From [Mycobacterium] stephanolepidis (GTDB lineage Bacteria > Actinomycetota > Actinomycetes > Mycobacteriales > Mycobacteriaceae): a stretch of 64,000 nt of DNA. Of this stretch, positions 26,293-34,258 are shown one piece after another. Location of the stretch: NCBI RefSeq assembly GCF_002356335.1, contig NZ_AP018165.1:1674001-1738000 (forward strand), in the 5' to 3' direction. Positions within the stretch are counted from its first letter, which is position 1. The number at the start of each line of letters is the position of its first letter. Position numbers and translations under genes: made by a program. The notes under the pieces were generated by a model. The model was not told the origin of the DNA. It saw only the letters and a list, made by a program, of their open reading frames with translations, and ran no database searches.

Positions 26293-28545
26293 GTGAGCAG
26301 ACCAGGTAAGAGCGTGGTGTATAGCGCGAACGCGACCGCGCTGGGCGATCTGGCTGAGCCGACGCGCACGGTGGGGACGCAGGTTCTGGACGCGGCGGGC
26401 AAGGTGCATGGTGCGATCGTTGATCTGGAGTGGGAGGGCCTGGGCAAGGATGCGGCGGTCGGTCGTGCCGATCACGAACTAGCTCAGGATAAGCGAGTTG
26501 TGCAGGGATACAACGCGCTAGCTGACGCCTACCGGGATGGTGCTGCGGCGATGGCGCCGATGATCGACGATTTGAAGAAGACCGGCCAGGGCTTGGAATC
26601 CGATTCGTTTGCGGTGTCCGAAGATTGGGCGGTCACCGACATGTTCGACTACCGCGCTGGCAAGGCGGCCATGATCGCGATGGGCTCTCCGGAGAAGGCG
26701 GCCACGGATCGGATGAATCAGCTGCAGGCCCAGCGCGGCAACGAGGCCAAGACCGACACGGTGAGTCTCCAGCAGCGCGCGGATGCACTCGGAAAGGCCG
26801 ACCAGGACACCGCATCAGCGATCAACAATGCCAGGGGCGATCTCGGTGCGGCCGCTCCACTGTCTGCGGGTTTGACGGGTGAAGAAGGCAAAGACGACTT
26901 CGGCAATGCGTTCCCCAACACGTTCATGTCGCCGGAGCAGAACGCGGCAGCGTTGGCGCGAATGGTCGCCGCGGGCACGTTATCGCAGGCTGAACTCGAT
27001 AAGTTGGCGCGCGGGGAGAAGGTGCAGATCCCAGCCGGGCAGATGGCGTATCTGTATCAGATGTCGCAGTCGCTCAACGGGAAAAGTCCCGAAGAGATCA
27101 AGATGCTGGAGCAGATGCTCCCACCTGAGACGCGGGCGGCGTTTGCGCAGGGTCTCAAGATTGTGTCCAATCCGAACGTCGAGGTGTTCGGCGCCGATCA
27201 GCTCAAGGGGTATGCGCAGGGGGCAACTGATGAAACGCGCGGCACTTTCGTGCCGGTGTCTGGCTCCAAGGTCAATCTGCCTTCCGAGATCGCTAAGGAA
27301 CTGTCTCGTACCGATCGGGTGACCCAGGAGCCGTCGCGAGGGTTTGTCACCACCCACCTCAACGGGGTGGGCGCGCTGCAGGACATCAACGACATCTTCA
27401 AACCCGGTGCCACGATCACCGGCAGTGAAGCGACCAAATCAATGCTGGAGGCGGCAAACCAGTACGCCGCCGTCGATGTCAAACACAACGAAGGCATCGT
27501 GCACGGCCTGAAAACCGACGCACGCGGCCCGCTCACGAGTGCTCTTGCCGATGTGTATCAGAACACCGGCAAGGATCACCTTGCTGTGCACGACATGGTG
27601 ACAGGCAAGGACGGTGACAGCTTCCTGCGCACAGTCACCCACGAGCAGTGGGGTGCTGATTCAGGCAAGGTCGGCGATGCCTTCCGTTGGATGCAAGAGG
27701 GCAACAACCCGCTGGCCACCGACACCGCGAGCAAGGTCGCCCACTACTTGGCCGACACCAAACCCGAACTCAACGCCATGCCTGGCACAGAAAAGCTATT
27801 TGCCAGTGGCCCAAAGTCGTTCGCCGAAATCAATCCTGGTCTTGCCAAGGCCATGGCCGAAGGCGTATCTCCCTATCTTGCCGACCTTGCTCAAGCGCCT
27901 ACCGATTCCGGGCTCACCCACCCCGGTATCGAGGCATTCAAGAACGGAGGGCAGCTACAAAGTCTGTTCTCCGTGTTCGATAAGAACGCTGAATCGGCAG
28001 GTGTCATCAACGATGCCGCCTACCAGCAGTATCAGCACCTCATCGAAAACACCGCTCATCCTGGCCTGCACGGTATGCAAGCCGAAGTCGCCGGGCGCCT
28101 CACCAACGCCATGACCGATGGAGCGCTGGACTCCATCAAACCCGGCATCAGCGGCGACGCCGAACTCTTCAAAGCAATTTTCAAAAAGATCCCCGGCGCA
28201 GGAGACGCCTTCGACGCCATCGATATCTTCAACAAAGTTCATAGCGGAACTCCGCCAAGCGAATTCGCCCAACAACTGGCCACCGCAGGCACCAGCAGCA
28301 CCGCTTTACGGGCCTCCATCCTCAATGGCATGCTCGACGCGAACCCATCCATCGCCCGCGACGACCTCATCAAGGACTACGTCAAGGGCAATCGAATCGA
28401 CTTGAGTGGACTGGGCCCTGATCAAGCGAAAGAAGCCGCGAAAAACATTAGTAACTACTTCGACACCAGGGCGAAGGGCGTCGATACTGACATCGCGACA
28501 AAGGTGGGGTTGGGTAACAACGACAGTTGGGCGGTATCCCGGTAG
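26293..28545 (+). CDS. 750-aa type VII-associated effector-like protein
   Basis: This large protein starts with GTG at 26293, 27 bases after the EspC-like gene. Its first 130 residues are helical with VDLEWEGLGKDAAVGRADHE, a W-x-G-like turn as in ESX substrates. The rest is helical and hydrophilic, with repeated short motifs such as LxxLARGEKVQIPAG and LxxMLPPETRAAF, and includes GFVTTHLNGVGALQDINDIF and PGAGDAFDAIDIFNKV near the C-terminus. I recall proteins of this size annotated as TPR repeat region-containing in M. abscessus but cannot confirm it. There is no recognisable nuclease or NADase motif and no membrane segment. The following lipoprotein starts two bases after its stop. Confidence 0.62.
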   Translation: MSRPGKSVVYSANATALGDLAEPTRTVGTQVLDAAGKVHGAIVDLEWEGLGKDAAVGRADHELAQDKRVVQGYNALADAYRDGAAAMAPMIDDLKKTGQGLESDSFAVSEDWAVTDMFDYRAGKAAMIAMGSPEKAATDRMNQLQAQRGNEAKTDTVSLQQRADALGKADQDTASAINNARGDLGAAAPLSAGLTGEEGKDDFGNAFPNTFMSPEQNAAALARMVAAGTLSQAELDKLARGEKVQIPAGQMAYLYQMSQSLNGKSPEEIKMLEQMLPPETRAAFAQGLKIVSNPNVEVFGADQLKGYAQGATDETRGTFVPVSGSKVNLPSEIAKELSRTDRVTQEPSRGFVTTHLNGVGALQDINDIFKPGATITGSEATKSMLEAANQYAAVDVKHNEGIVHGLKTDARGPLTSALADVYQNTGKDHLAVHDMVTGKDGDSFLRTVTHEQWGADSGKVGDAFRWMQEGNNPLATDTASKVAHYLADTKPELNAMPGTEKLFASGPKSFAEINPGLAKAMAEGVSPYLADLAQAPTDSGLTHPGIEAFKNGGQLQSLFSVFDKNAESAGVINDAAYQQYQHLIENTAHPGLHGMQAEVAGRLTNAMTDGALDSIKPGISGDAELFKAIFKKIPGAGDAFDAIDIFNKVHSGTPPSEFAQQLATAGTSSTALRASILNGMLDANPSIARDDLIKDYVKGNRIDLSGLGPDQAKEAAKNISNYFDTRAKGVDTDIATKVGLGNNDSWAVSR

Positions 28546-28547
28546 AC

Positions 28548-29303
28548 ATGAAGCTAATCACCACCCTCATGGCTGCCGTACTCGTCCTCGCGGGTTGCAC
28601 GACTGGCAAGCCGCAGGAGTTACCCAAAAAAGAAGACTTCTATCAAGTAACCACCCGCTGGATTTCGAATCCATCAGTTGACCTCATGTCCCCCGAAGGC
28701 ACCTTTATCAGAGCTGCCACAGAGTCATGGGATCAGATCTGGGCCTCGCGGAAAGTAAGTATCGACGCCATCAGAGACCGCGCCTATCCAGGATTCGAAC
28801 ACGCATTCAACAACTCTCGCGAAGGTGCGTTCGGCGGCGTGAACATCACTCACCGCATAGTCGGCACCCAATACTTCGAAGTCGTGAACTTCCAGCGAGA
28901 AGGCGACCACTTCATCGCAGACGTCTGCCGATACGGCTCACAAGTCGCATCTCAGACAGACAGCGGAATGTACACAAGCGGTGGACCGAATAGGTACCTA
29001 GCTAGTGGAGATTCCTTCGTCTTTGGACCCGACCCCACCCTGCGACCTGAGCAGCAGCACCCGCCTCTCGCACACCAAAAAGGCCCGGCGAATCGGCCTT
29101 CGGACAACGTCTTCGGGACCTGGGTGCTGACCGAATCGGGTGTACGCAAAGGTATGGACGGCGCTACCCAGCACGAGTTCCTGACAGGATGCGATAAGCC
29201 AGCACCTGGCACCCCGAACAACCTGCCGAACCCGTATGTACGTAACGATCCGCCCGTCACCCTGCCGCCAGATCCGGGCTGGCCCGACGCAGGCAGCGCA
29301 TAA
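28548..29303 (+). CDS. hypothetical lipoprotein linked to the 750-aa protein
   Basis: This 251-aa protein starts at the ATG at 28548, two bases after the preceding stop, with a lipoprotein signal (LMAAVLVLAGC, Cys about residue 17). The mature part has no domain I recognise; it contains PGFEHAFNNSREGAFGGVN, VADVCRYGSQ-like residues (ADVCRYGS) and a proline-rich end (PPVTLPPDPGWPD). Two cysteines (DVC and TGC) could pair outside the membrane. Tight spacing suggests it works with the 750-aa protein, possibly as an envelope receptor or immunity-type protein; this is inference. Confidence 0.65.
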   Translation: MKLITTLMAAVLVLAGCTTGKPQELPKKEDFYQVTTRWISNPSVDLMSPEGTFIRAATESWDQIWASRKVSIDAIRDRAYPGFEHAFNNSREGAFGGVNITHRIVGTQYFEVVNFQREGDHFIADVCRYGSQVASQTDSGMYTSGGPNRYLASGDSFVFGPDPTLRPEQQHPPLAHQKGPANRPSDNVFGTWVLTESGVRKGMDGATQHEFLTGCDKPAPGTPNNLPNPYVRNDPPVTLPPDPGWPDAGSA

Positions 29304-29341
29304 GCTGTGTCATCAGTGGCCGAGATCTACGAAAGGGCGGC

Positions 29342-29581
29342 GTGACATTGGCTGATACATCTGACCTGCATCCCGCCGTCTTGCACGCCCTGCGGACCGG
29401 GAATGTTGAGCCAGCCATCGCTGCTGCAGCCAAACTCAACGCACCATCCTCCGCGAAATCTGCGCGAACCTCCCGAGCAGGATCGTCCAGCCGGACAGGT
29501 GATCAGCAACCCACACCTACGGTCTTCGAAGAGGACGACTTTTACCAGGGCTTCCGGAGTAACCCGTTGGGTCGGCGATGA
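29342..29581 (+). CDS. small hypothetical protein (possibly truncated)
   Basis: A 79-aa frame opens at the GTG at 29342 with GAAAGG five bases upstream. It reads MTLADTSDLHPAVLHALRTG at the start and ends EDDFYQGFRSNPLGRR. I recognise no family. The frame that continues past this stop (to 29705) reads WFHQPVQGTQYRILAPRDE and then meets the IS, so a frameshifted longer gene cut by the IS is possible. It follows the lipoprotein by 38 bases. Confidence 0.35.
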   Translation: MTLADTSDLHPAVLHALRTGNVEPAIAAAAKLNAPSSAKSARTSRAGSSSRTGDQQPTPTVFEEDDFYQGFRSNPLGRR

Positions 29582-29776
29582 AGCGGTGGCTTGGTTTCAT
29601 CAGCCGGTCCAGGGAACGCAATACCGCATCCTCGCACCGAGAGATGAAATCCCGTCCGTTCAGACGCTCATAGACTGGGGCTACCTACGAGAGGCTGGCA
29701 GATGACGGGTCTGGTGCACGGATAGGTGACAACTGAGATGGCTTGCCCTGTGGGGTGGGCCTGGAAGGATGTCGCT

Positions 29777-30082
29777 GTGCCGAAGCCGTTTCCTGCAGAG
29801 TTCCGTGCCGATGTGGTGCGAATTGCCCGTGATCGCGATGCTGGTGTGACGTTGGAGCAGGTCGCTGCTGATTTCGGTATTCACCCGATGACGCTGTCGA
29901 AATGGATACGCCAATCCGATGTCGATGAGGGGGTTCGCCCTGGTGTGACCGCCACTGAGTCCGCCGAGAACCGCGAACTCAAGAAGCGAGTCCGGTTGCT
30001 GGAGCAGGAAAATGAGGTGTTGCGGCGGGCGGCGGCCTATTTGTCGCAGGCCAACCTCAAGCTGGGTCAGTCCCCAAAATGA
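29777..30082 (+). CDS. IS3-family OrfA (transposase N-terminal part)
   Basis: This 101-aa protein has a helix-turn-helix of the transposase_8 type (VTLEQVAADFGIHPMTLSKWIRQ) followed by a leucine zipper (LKKRVRLLEQENEVLRRAAAYL). OrfA binds the IS ends and regulates transposition. I chose the GTG at 29777 with GGAAGGA upstream; the frame is open to 29726, but that start lies in the terminal repeat. The stop overlaps orfB by four bases at CCCCAAAATGATG, where a -1 ribosomal frameshift could make the OrfAB transposase, as is usual for IS3. Confidence 0.85.
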   Translation: MPKPFPAEFRADVVRIARDRDAGVTLEQVAADFGIHPMTLSKWIRQSDVDEGVRPGVTATESAENRELKKRVRLLEQENEVLRRAAAYLSQANLKLGQSPK

Positions 30083-30954
30083 TGTACCCGCTCGTTCGTG
30101 AGCTGGCCGCCGACGGTGTTCCCGTCACGGTGACGTGCCGGGTCCTCAAAATCGCTCGTCAGCCATTTTATCGCTGGTGTGCTGGCCCGGTCACTGGAAC
30201 TGAGTGGGTGCAAGCGTCAGTGACGAACGCGGTCTATGACGCCCACCGTGATGACCCCGAGTTCGGCTACCGATTCCTCGCTGATGAAGTCCGGGCCGCG
30301 GGAATCGCTGTGTCTGACCGGACGGTGTGGAAACGCTGCCGCGAGAACCGCTGGTGGTCGGCATTCGGCAAGAAACGCAGCCGTGTCGGCAAGAAACCAG
30401 GCCCACCTGTTCACAACGATCTGGTATGCCGCAATTTCACCGCAACCACCCCAAACATGTTGTGGTTGACCGATATCACCGAACACCGGACCAGCGAAGG
30501 CAAGCTCTATCTGTGCGCGATCAAGGACGTGTTCTCCAACCGCATCGTCGGCTATTCCATCAGTAACCGCATGAAAGCTGCCCTAGCGGTGACCGCGCTC
30601 AACAATGCGGTGGCCCGCCGTGGCGATGTGAGTGGGTGCATCGTCCACAGCGACCGGGGCAGCCAATTTCGGTCCCGAAAATTCGTGCATACCCTCAACC
30701 GGCACAACATGATTGGCTCCATGGGCCGGATTGGCGCCGCCGGTGATAACGCCGCGATGGAGTCCTTCTTTTCCCTGCTGCAAAAGAACGTCCTGAATCG
30801 GCGCCGATGGAACACCCGCGACGAACTACGGACAGCGATCGTGACCTGGATCGAACGCACCTACCACCGCCGCCGACGCCAACCCGCCCTCGGCAAGTTG
30901 ACCCCCATCGAATACGAGACCATCATGACCACACCGGCCAATCAGGCCGCCTAA
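30079..30954 (+). CDS. IS3-family OrfB (DDE transposase catalytic part)
   Basis: This 291-aa protein carries an N-terminal HTH_21-like segment (DDPEFGYRFLADEVRAAG) and the rve integrase core with the DDE triad visible: Asp in WLTDIT, Asp in HSDRGSQF and Glu in AAMESFFSLLQ. It ends RRRRQPALGKLTPIEYE, the typical IS3 C-terminus. The sequence is identical to the two other copies in the window (31079-31954 and 58124-58999). It is intact and so potentially active. Confidence 0.93.
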   Translation: MMYPLVRELAADGVPVTVTCRVLKIARQPFYRWCAGPVTGTEWVQASVTNAVYDAHRDDPEFGYRFLADEVRAAGIAVSDRTVWKRCRENRWWSAFGKKRSRVGKKPGPPVHNDLVCRNFTATTPNMLWLTDITEHRTSEGKLYLCAIKDVFSNRIVGYSISNRMKAALAVTALNNAVARRGDVSGCIVHSDRGSQFRSRKFVHTLNRHNMIGSMGRIGAAGDNAAMESFFSLLQKNVLNRRRWNTRDELRTAIVTWIERTYHRRRRQPALGKLTPIEYETIMTTPANQAA

Positions 30955-30983
30955 AGACTGTCACCTATCCGTGCAGCAGACCC

Positions 30984-31983
30984 AAGCGAGTCCGGTTGCT
31001 GGAGCAGGAAAATGAGGTGTTGCGGCGGGCGGCGGCCTATTTGTCGCAGGCCAACCTCAAGCTGGGTCAGTCCCCAAAATGATGTACCCGCTCGTTCGTG
31101 AGCTGGCCGCCGACGGTGTTCCCGTCACGGTGACGTGCCGGGTCCTCAAAATCGCTCGTCAGCCATTTTATCGCTGGTGTGCTGGCCCGGTCACTGGAAC
31201 TGAGTGGGTGCAAGCGTCAGTGACGAACGCGGTCTATGACGCCCACCGTGATGACCCCGAGTTCGGCTACCGATTCCTCGCTGATGAAGTCCGGGCCGCG
31301 GGAATCGCTGTGTCTGACCGGACGGTGTGGAAACGCTGCCGCGAGAACCGCTGGTGGTCGGCATTCGGCAAGAAACGCAGCCGTGTCGGCAAGAAACCAG
31401 GCCCACCTGTTCACAACGATCTGGTATGCCGCAATTTCACCGCAACCACCCCAAACATGTTGTGGTTGACCGATATCACCGAACACCGGACCAGCGAAGG
31501 CAAGCTCTATCTGTGCGCGATCAAGGACGTGTTCTCCAACCGCATCGTCGGCTATTCCATCAGTAACCGCATGAAAGCTGCCCTAGCGGTGACCGCGCTC
31601 AACAATGCGGTGGCCCGCCGTGGCGATGTGAGTGGGTGCATCGTCCACAGCGACCGGGGCAGCCAATTTCGGTCCCGAAAATTCGTGCATACCCTCAACC
31701 GGCACAACATGATTGGCTCCATGGGCCGGATTGGCGCCGCCGGTGATAACGCCGCGATGGAGTCCTTCTTTTCCCTGCTGCAAAAGAACGTCCTGAATCG
31801 GCGCCGATGGAACACCCGCGACGAACTACGGACAGCGATCGTGACCTGGATCGAACGCACCTACCACCGCCGCCGACGCCAACCCGCCCTCGGCAAGTTG
31901 ACCCCCATCGAATACGAGACCATCATGACCACACCGGCCAATCAGGCCGCCTAAAGACTGTCACCTATCCGTGCAGCAGACCC
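30984..31983 (+). mobile_element. truncated IS copy forming an exact 1000-bp tandem repeat
   Basis: Bases 30984-31983 repeat 29984-30983 with a constant offset of exactly 1000 and no difference that I can see. The second unit starts inside orfA (AAGCGAG), lacks the left end and the orfA start, and ends with a complete right inverted repeat at 31959-31983. It is either a tandem duplication of the right 1000 bp or a full IS inserted into, or recombined with, another copy. Confidence 0.9.
31079..31954 (+). CDS. IS3-family OrfB, second tandem copy
   Basis: This is a second complete orfB (291 aa, DDE residues intact) identical to the one 1000 bases upstream. Its partner orfA is truncated: only the last 33 codons (leucine-zipper part) remain, read in frame from the preceding IS right end (the frame can start at 30807 inside the first orfB). 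Without orfA and a left end this copy cannot transpose as a unit, but it could supply OrfB. Confidence 0.88.
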   Translation: MMYPLVRELAADGVPVTVTCRVLKIARQPFYRWCAGPVTGTEWVQASVTNAVYDAHRDDPEFGYRFLADEVRAAGIAVSDRTVWKRCRENRWWSAFGKKRSRVGKKPGPPVHNDLVCRNFTATTPNMLWLTDITEHRTSEGKLYLCAIKDVFSNRIVGYSISNRMKAALAVTALNNAVARRGDVSGCIVHSDRGSQFRSRKFVHTLNRHNMIGSMGRIGAAGDNAAMESFFSLLQKNVLNRRRWNTRDELRTAIVTWIERTYHRRRRQPALGKLTPIEYETIMTTPANQAA

Positions 31984-32017
31984 ACAAGCCGGTTGACCCG
32001 GGTGCGGCGGAGGCCGA

Positions 32018-32968
32018 CTAAATCCAAGGTTGGCGATCGTTGAACCAGGCTTGGTAGTGGGGATGTTCATTGAGGAAGGGCTGGATCTCGCCGCGACGGA
32101 GCTCCCACGGGAACTCGTGAACGCGTGCGAACTCGGCCGCTAGATCGGGATGGGCGTCGAGGTAGTTCTGAACATCGGGCGGGTACGGGCCGTTGTCGTT
32201 GGTTGGGCACCGATACGGGCAGGTGTTGGTCCACGTGGGATACCAGTAATTCCAGTAGCCGCTGTTCGACCAGTCATAGGGATATGTACTGCCCCAGGCC
32301 AAGTCTCGCCACCAGCGCCAGGGGTAGCGCCACTGATGGCGCGCGTAGAGATCTGAATCGTCGTGCGCGGGTTTGGTGGTTTCCTTGCGCCCGGGCTCAT
32401 TGCCGGCAGACGGGGCCGGCTTGGGCGATGTGCCTGAGGTGGTCGGTGCTGCCGATGTCGAGGCTTCTGGCCGGTCGGTGACGGCCGTGGTCGGCGGCGT
32501 GGTGGCTCCCGGTGCGTGTGTTGGTGATGAAGGTGCAGATGGCGACATCGATTGACTTGGTATCGCCGTGGCGATCGGTGGGGTGTCGGTCCCTCCCGTC
32601 GAGACTGACGGTGTCGGAGTGGAGGATTCAACATTTGGCGTCACGGGATTTGTGGGCCCGGGGACGGTCGCGGAGGGTTCGAGACTTGCCGGAGCCGGAG
32701 CTGTTGCCGCAGGCGCGGATCCTCCCGGCGTGGACACGCTAGGTGCTGGCGCGGAGGCAGGTTCGGGCGCGGGCATAGATACCGCCGGGGCAGGCGCGGC
32801 GGCAGGCTCGGGCATGGACATCACCGGCGCGGGCGCGGGCGCGGGAGCGGGTGGATCCGGCGGTGCGCCCCATCCCACACCGGGAAACCCGACCATCGAG
32901 ACTGACACCACCACCAGTGTCGATATCAACCGATAGCGCCAACTAGCCCGAGAGCCGTATATCGACAT
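32018..32968 (-). CDS. exported Pro/Ala-rich protein with hemophore-like C-terminal domain
   Basis: This 316-aa protein starts at the ATG at 32968 (AAGGG ribosome site) with a signal peptide (LISTLVVVSVSMVGFPGVGWGA). Residues about 40-190 are a low-complexity PAPAP/SMPAPEP region. A Trp/Tyr-rich segment (YPWRWWRDLAW, YWNYWYPTW) with two cysteines follows. The last 50 residues read VQNYLDAHPDLAAEFARVHEFP and FLNEHPHYQAWF, the paired helix pattern of mycobacterial hemophore/heme-binding exported proteins. Heme binding is inferred from this resemblance only. The gene ends 35 bases from the IS right end and is intact. Confidence 0.65.
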   Translation of the reverse strand: MSIYGSRASWRYRLISTLVVVSVSMVGFPGVGWGAPPDPPAPAPAPAPVMSMPEPAAAPAPAVSMPAPEPASAPAPSVSTPGGSAPAATAPAPASLEPSATVPGPTNPVTPNVESSTPTPSVSTGGTDTPPIATAIPSQSMSPSAPSSPTHAPGATTPPTTAVTDRPEASTSAAPTTSGTSPKPAPSAGNEPGRKETTKPAHDDSDLYARHQWRYPWRWWRDLAWGSTYPYDWSNSGYWNYWYPTWTNTCPYRCPTNDNGPYPPDVQNYLDAHPDLAAEFARVHEFPWELRRGEIQPFLNEHPHYQAWFNDRQPWI

Positions 32969-32995
32969 GGACACCCTTAATCGTCTTGTGGGCAA

Positions 32996-33456
32996 GAATT
33001 CTGACGGTTTTGCGCTGAATTCACGTAGCGACCGCTGTAGTGGAAGTTAATCCGAACGGTATCAATCGCATCGTGGCGATAGCTGTGGCAAACCCAGGAT
33101 TATTCTGAGTATTTCCTAATATGTACAGCGTGCTCAATTAAGAATTATCTTGCTGGATAAGAAGACTCGCGCGTAGCTGATCCGATCAGTGCTCGACGGA
33201 CGGCCTCGGTGGGCTGCGGCGGAACGACAACCTCGTCAAGGACACTCTCAGGTACTTTCCCCAGCAATAGATCTCGGCCTCAATCCAGCGTTCTGTTGTC
33301 AATGGGAGTGCGAATCCGCGCATGGGAGATCCTCGCCGTAAGCCGCAACGCACCAGCTCATTGCGGACATCGTGATTGTCGACACCGATGGCGACGAGTA
33401 TGGATATCTAGTTGTAGAACAATGTATTTAGGATCATGTGCCTCGAATCTGGGAGG
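32996..33456. other. gene-poor, partly AT-rich intergenic stretch
   Basis: I see no convincing gene here. Bases 33060-33170 are clearly AT-richer than the surroundings (for example TTATTCTGAGTATTTCCTAA and CTCAATTAAGAATTATC), which suggests acquired DNA or a promoter region. The open frame on the plus strand from 33209 to 33739 is a shadow of the minus-strand gene that follows. Confidence 0.5.
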
Positions 33457-33906
33457 CTACAGACGTTGCCGTTCGTCGTGCGGAGCAACTGCCGTCGGAG
33501 GTATCTCGATGATCAGGAAGTCTTTATCGCGGGCCTCGTGTACTTCTTCGGTGGAGTCCTCGGTGGGGTCGACCGGATCAGCCGGGTCGGCACCCTGGTG
33601 GTCCGCCGGACGGTACCGCATGGCGTTGACGGCGCTTAGGGTGCGTCCCAAGCGCGCAGCCACTTTACGGGCCGGTACGGACCGGTCACGGGCTAGCGCG
33701 ATCTCCTCGGCGGCCCACGAGCGGACGTTTGAACGTTGAGGTGTTCGCAGGCGCCAGCGGCTGGTCCAGCTTTCGTCGGCGGCCTCGTTGATCGGCTCCC
33801 AGTAACGAAACTGGGCTTCGGCTATGTCTTGCGCCCGCTGCGTCTCGTCGGTGAAACACTTGACGCACCGACAACCGGATTGAAATCCCGCTACGCCGTG
33901 TTTCAT
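33457..33906 (-). CDS. phage-type hypothetical protein with HTH-like segment
   Basis: This 149-aa protein begins KHGVAGFQSGCRCVKC, a short Cys-rich start seen in actinobacterial phage and island proteins. It contains SWAAEEIALARDRSVPARKVAARLGRTLSAVNAMRYR, which resembles the Myb/HTH-like segment of those proteins, and ends in an acidic low-complexity region (DPADPVDPTEDSTEE). I chose the ATG at 33906 with GGGAG six bases upstream over the ATG at 33918. DNA binding is plausible. It stands alone in the accessory region. Confidence 0.55.
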   Translation of the reverse strand: MKHGVAGFQSGCRCVKCFTDETQRAQDIAEAQFRYWEPINEAADESWTSRWRLRTPQRSNVRSWAAEEIALARDRSVPARKVAARLGRTLSAVNAMRYRPADHQGADPADPVDPTEDSTEEVHEARDKDFLIIEIPPTAVAPHDERQRL

Positions 33907-34258
33907 AGGCACTCCCATCGGGCTGTTTGCCTCACCGTTAGCCAGTCACGGAAGAAAGAAGTTGGAGCCTGGCAGTTCCGGTTTGCGCGTTGATGATTGG
34001 TCTATGTGTCTTTTTTGGTTCTGCGCTTATCCTGTGAAGGCAGGGCGTGCAGTAGATAGGCGACACGTGACACCCATTTCAGGTTGGCGGGGCATTGTCG
34101 TCCAATACCAACCACCCGCCGTATTCATAGTCTGTAGACAATCGTGCGAGGTCCATCCGTTGGATACCTGAAGGTGGATTGATCTACGTCACATTCGGTT
34201 CGCAAATAGGCTCGGTTCTGTCGCGGGGTATGCCCGTTTTTAACGCAATACTGGTGAG
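33907..34258. other. intergenic stretch before the LysR gene
   Basis: These 352 bases hold no gene I can support on either strand. They must contain the promoter of the LysR regulator; the region is moderately AT-rich (for example TTTTTAACGCAATACTGG just upstream of its start). This is approximately where core gene content resumes, but I could not find a repeat of the tRNA-Asn 3' end here. Confidence 0.4.

Larger units (their letters stand above)
29707..30983 (+). mobile_element. IS3-family insertion sequence, complete copy (1277 bp)
   Basis: The element is bounded by 25-bp terminal inverted repeats with one mismatch: the left end begins GGGTCTGGTGCACGG (29707-29731) and the right end closes TGCAGCAGACCC (30959-30983). 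It contains orfA and orfB in overlapping frames. A copy of the same length lies at 57752-59028, which fixes the ends. No target-site duplication is visible, because the left flank (ATGAC) and the sequence after the right end differ. Confidence 0.9.

Noticed and set aside
29403..29705. 100-codon plus-strand frame ending at the IS
   Set aside because: Its first half overlaps the better started 79-aa frame in another phase; only the last 45 codons could be a frameshifted remainder.
29707..31983. Target-site duplication around the IS pair
   Set aside because: The bases before the left end (ATGAC) and after the last right end (ACAAG) do not match.
32125..32936. Plus-strand Gly/Ala/Val-rich frames resembling PE_PGRS repeats
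   Set aside because: They are the antisense of the Pro/Ala-rich region of the exported protein.
33209..33739. Plus-strand 176-codon frame
   Set aside because: The minus strand encodes a better supported protein with a ribosome site; this frame is its shadow.
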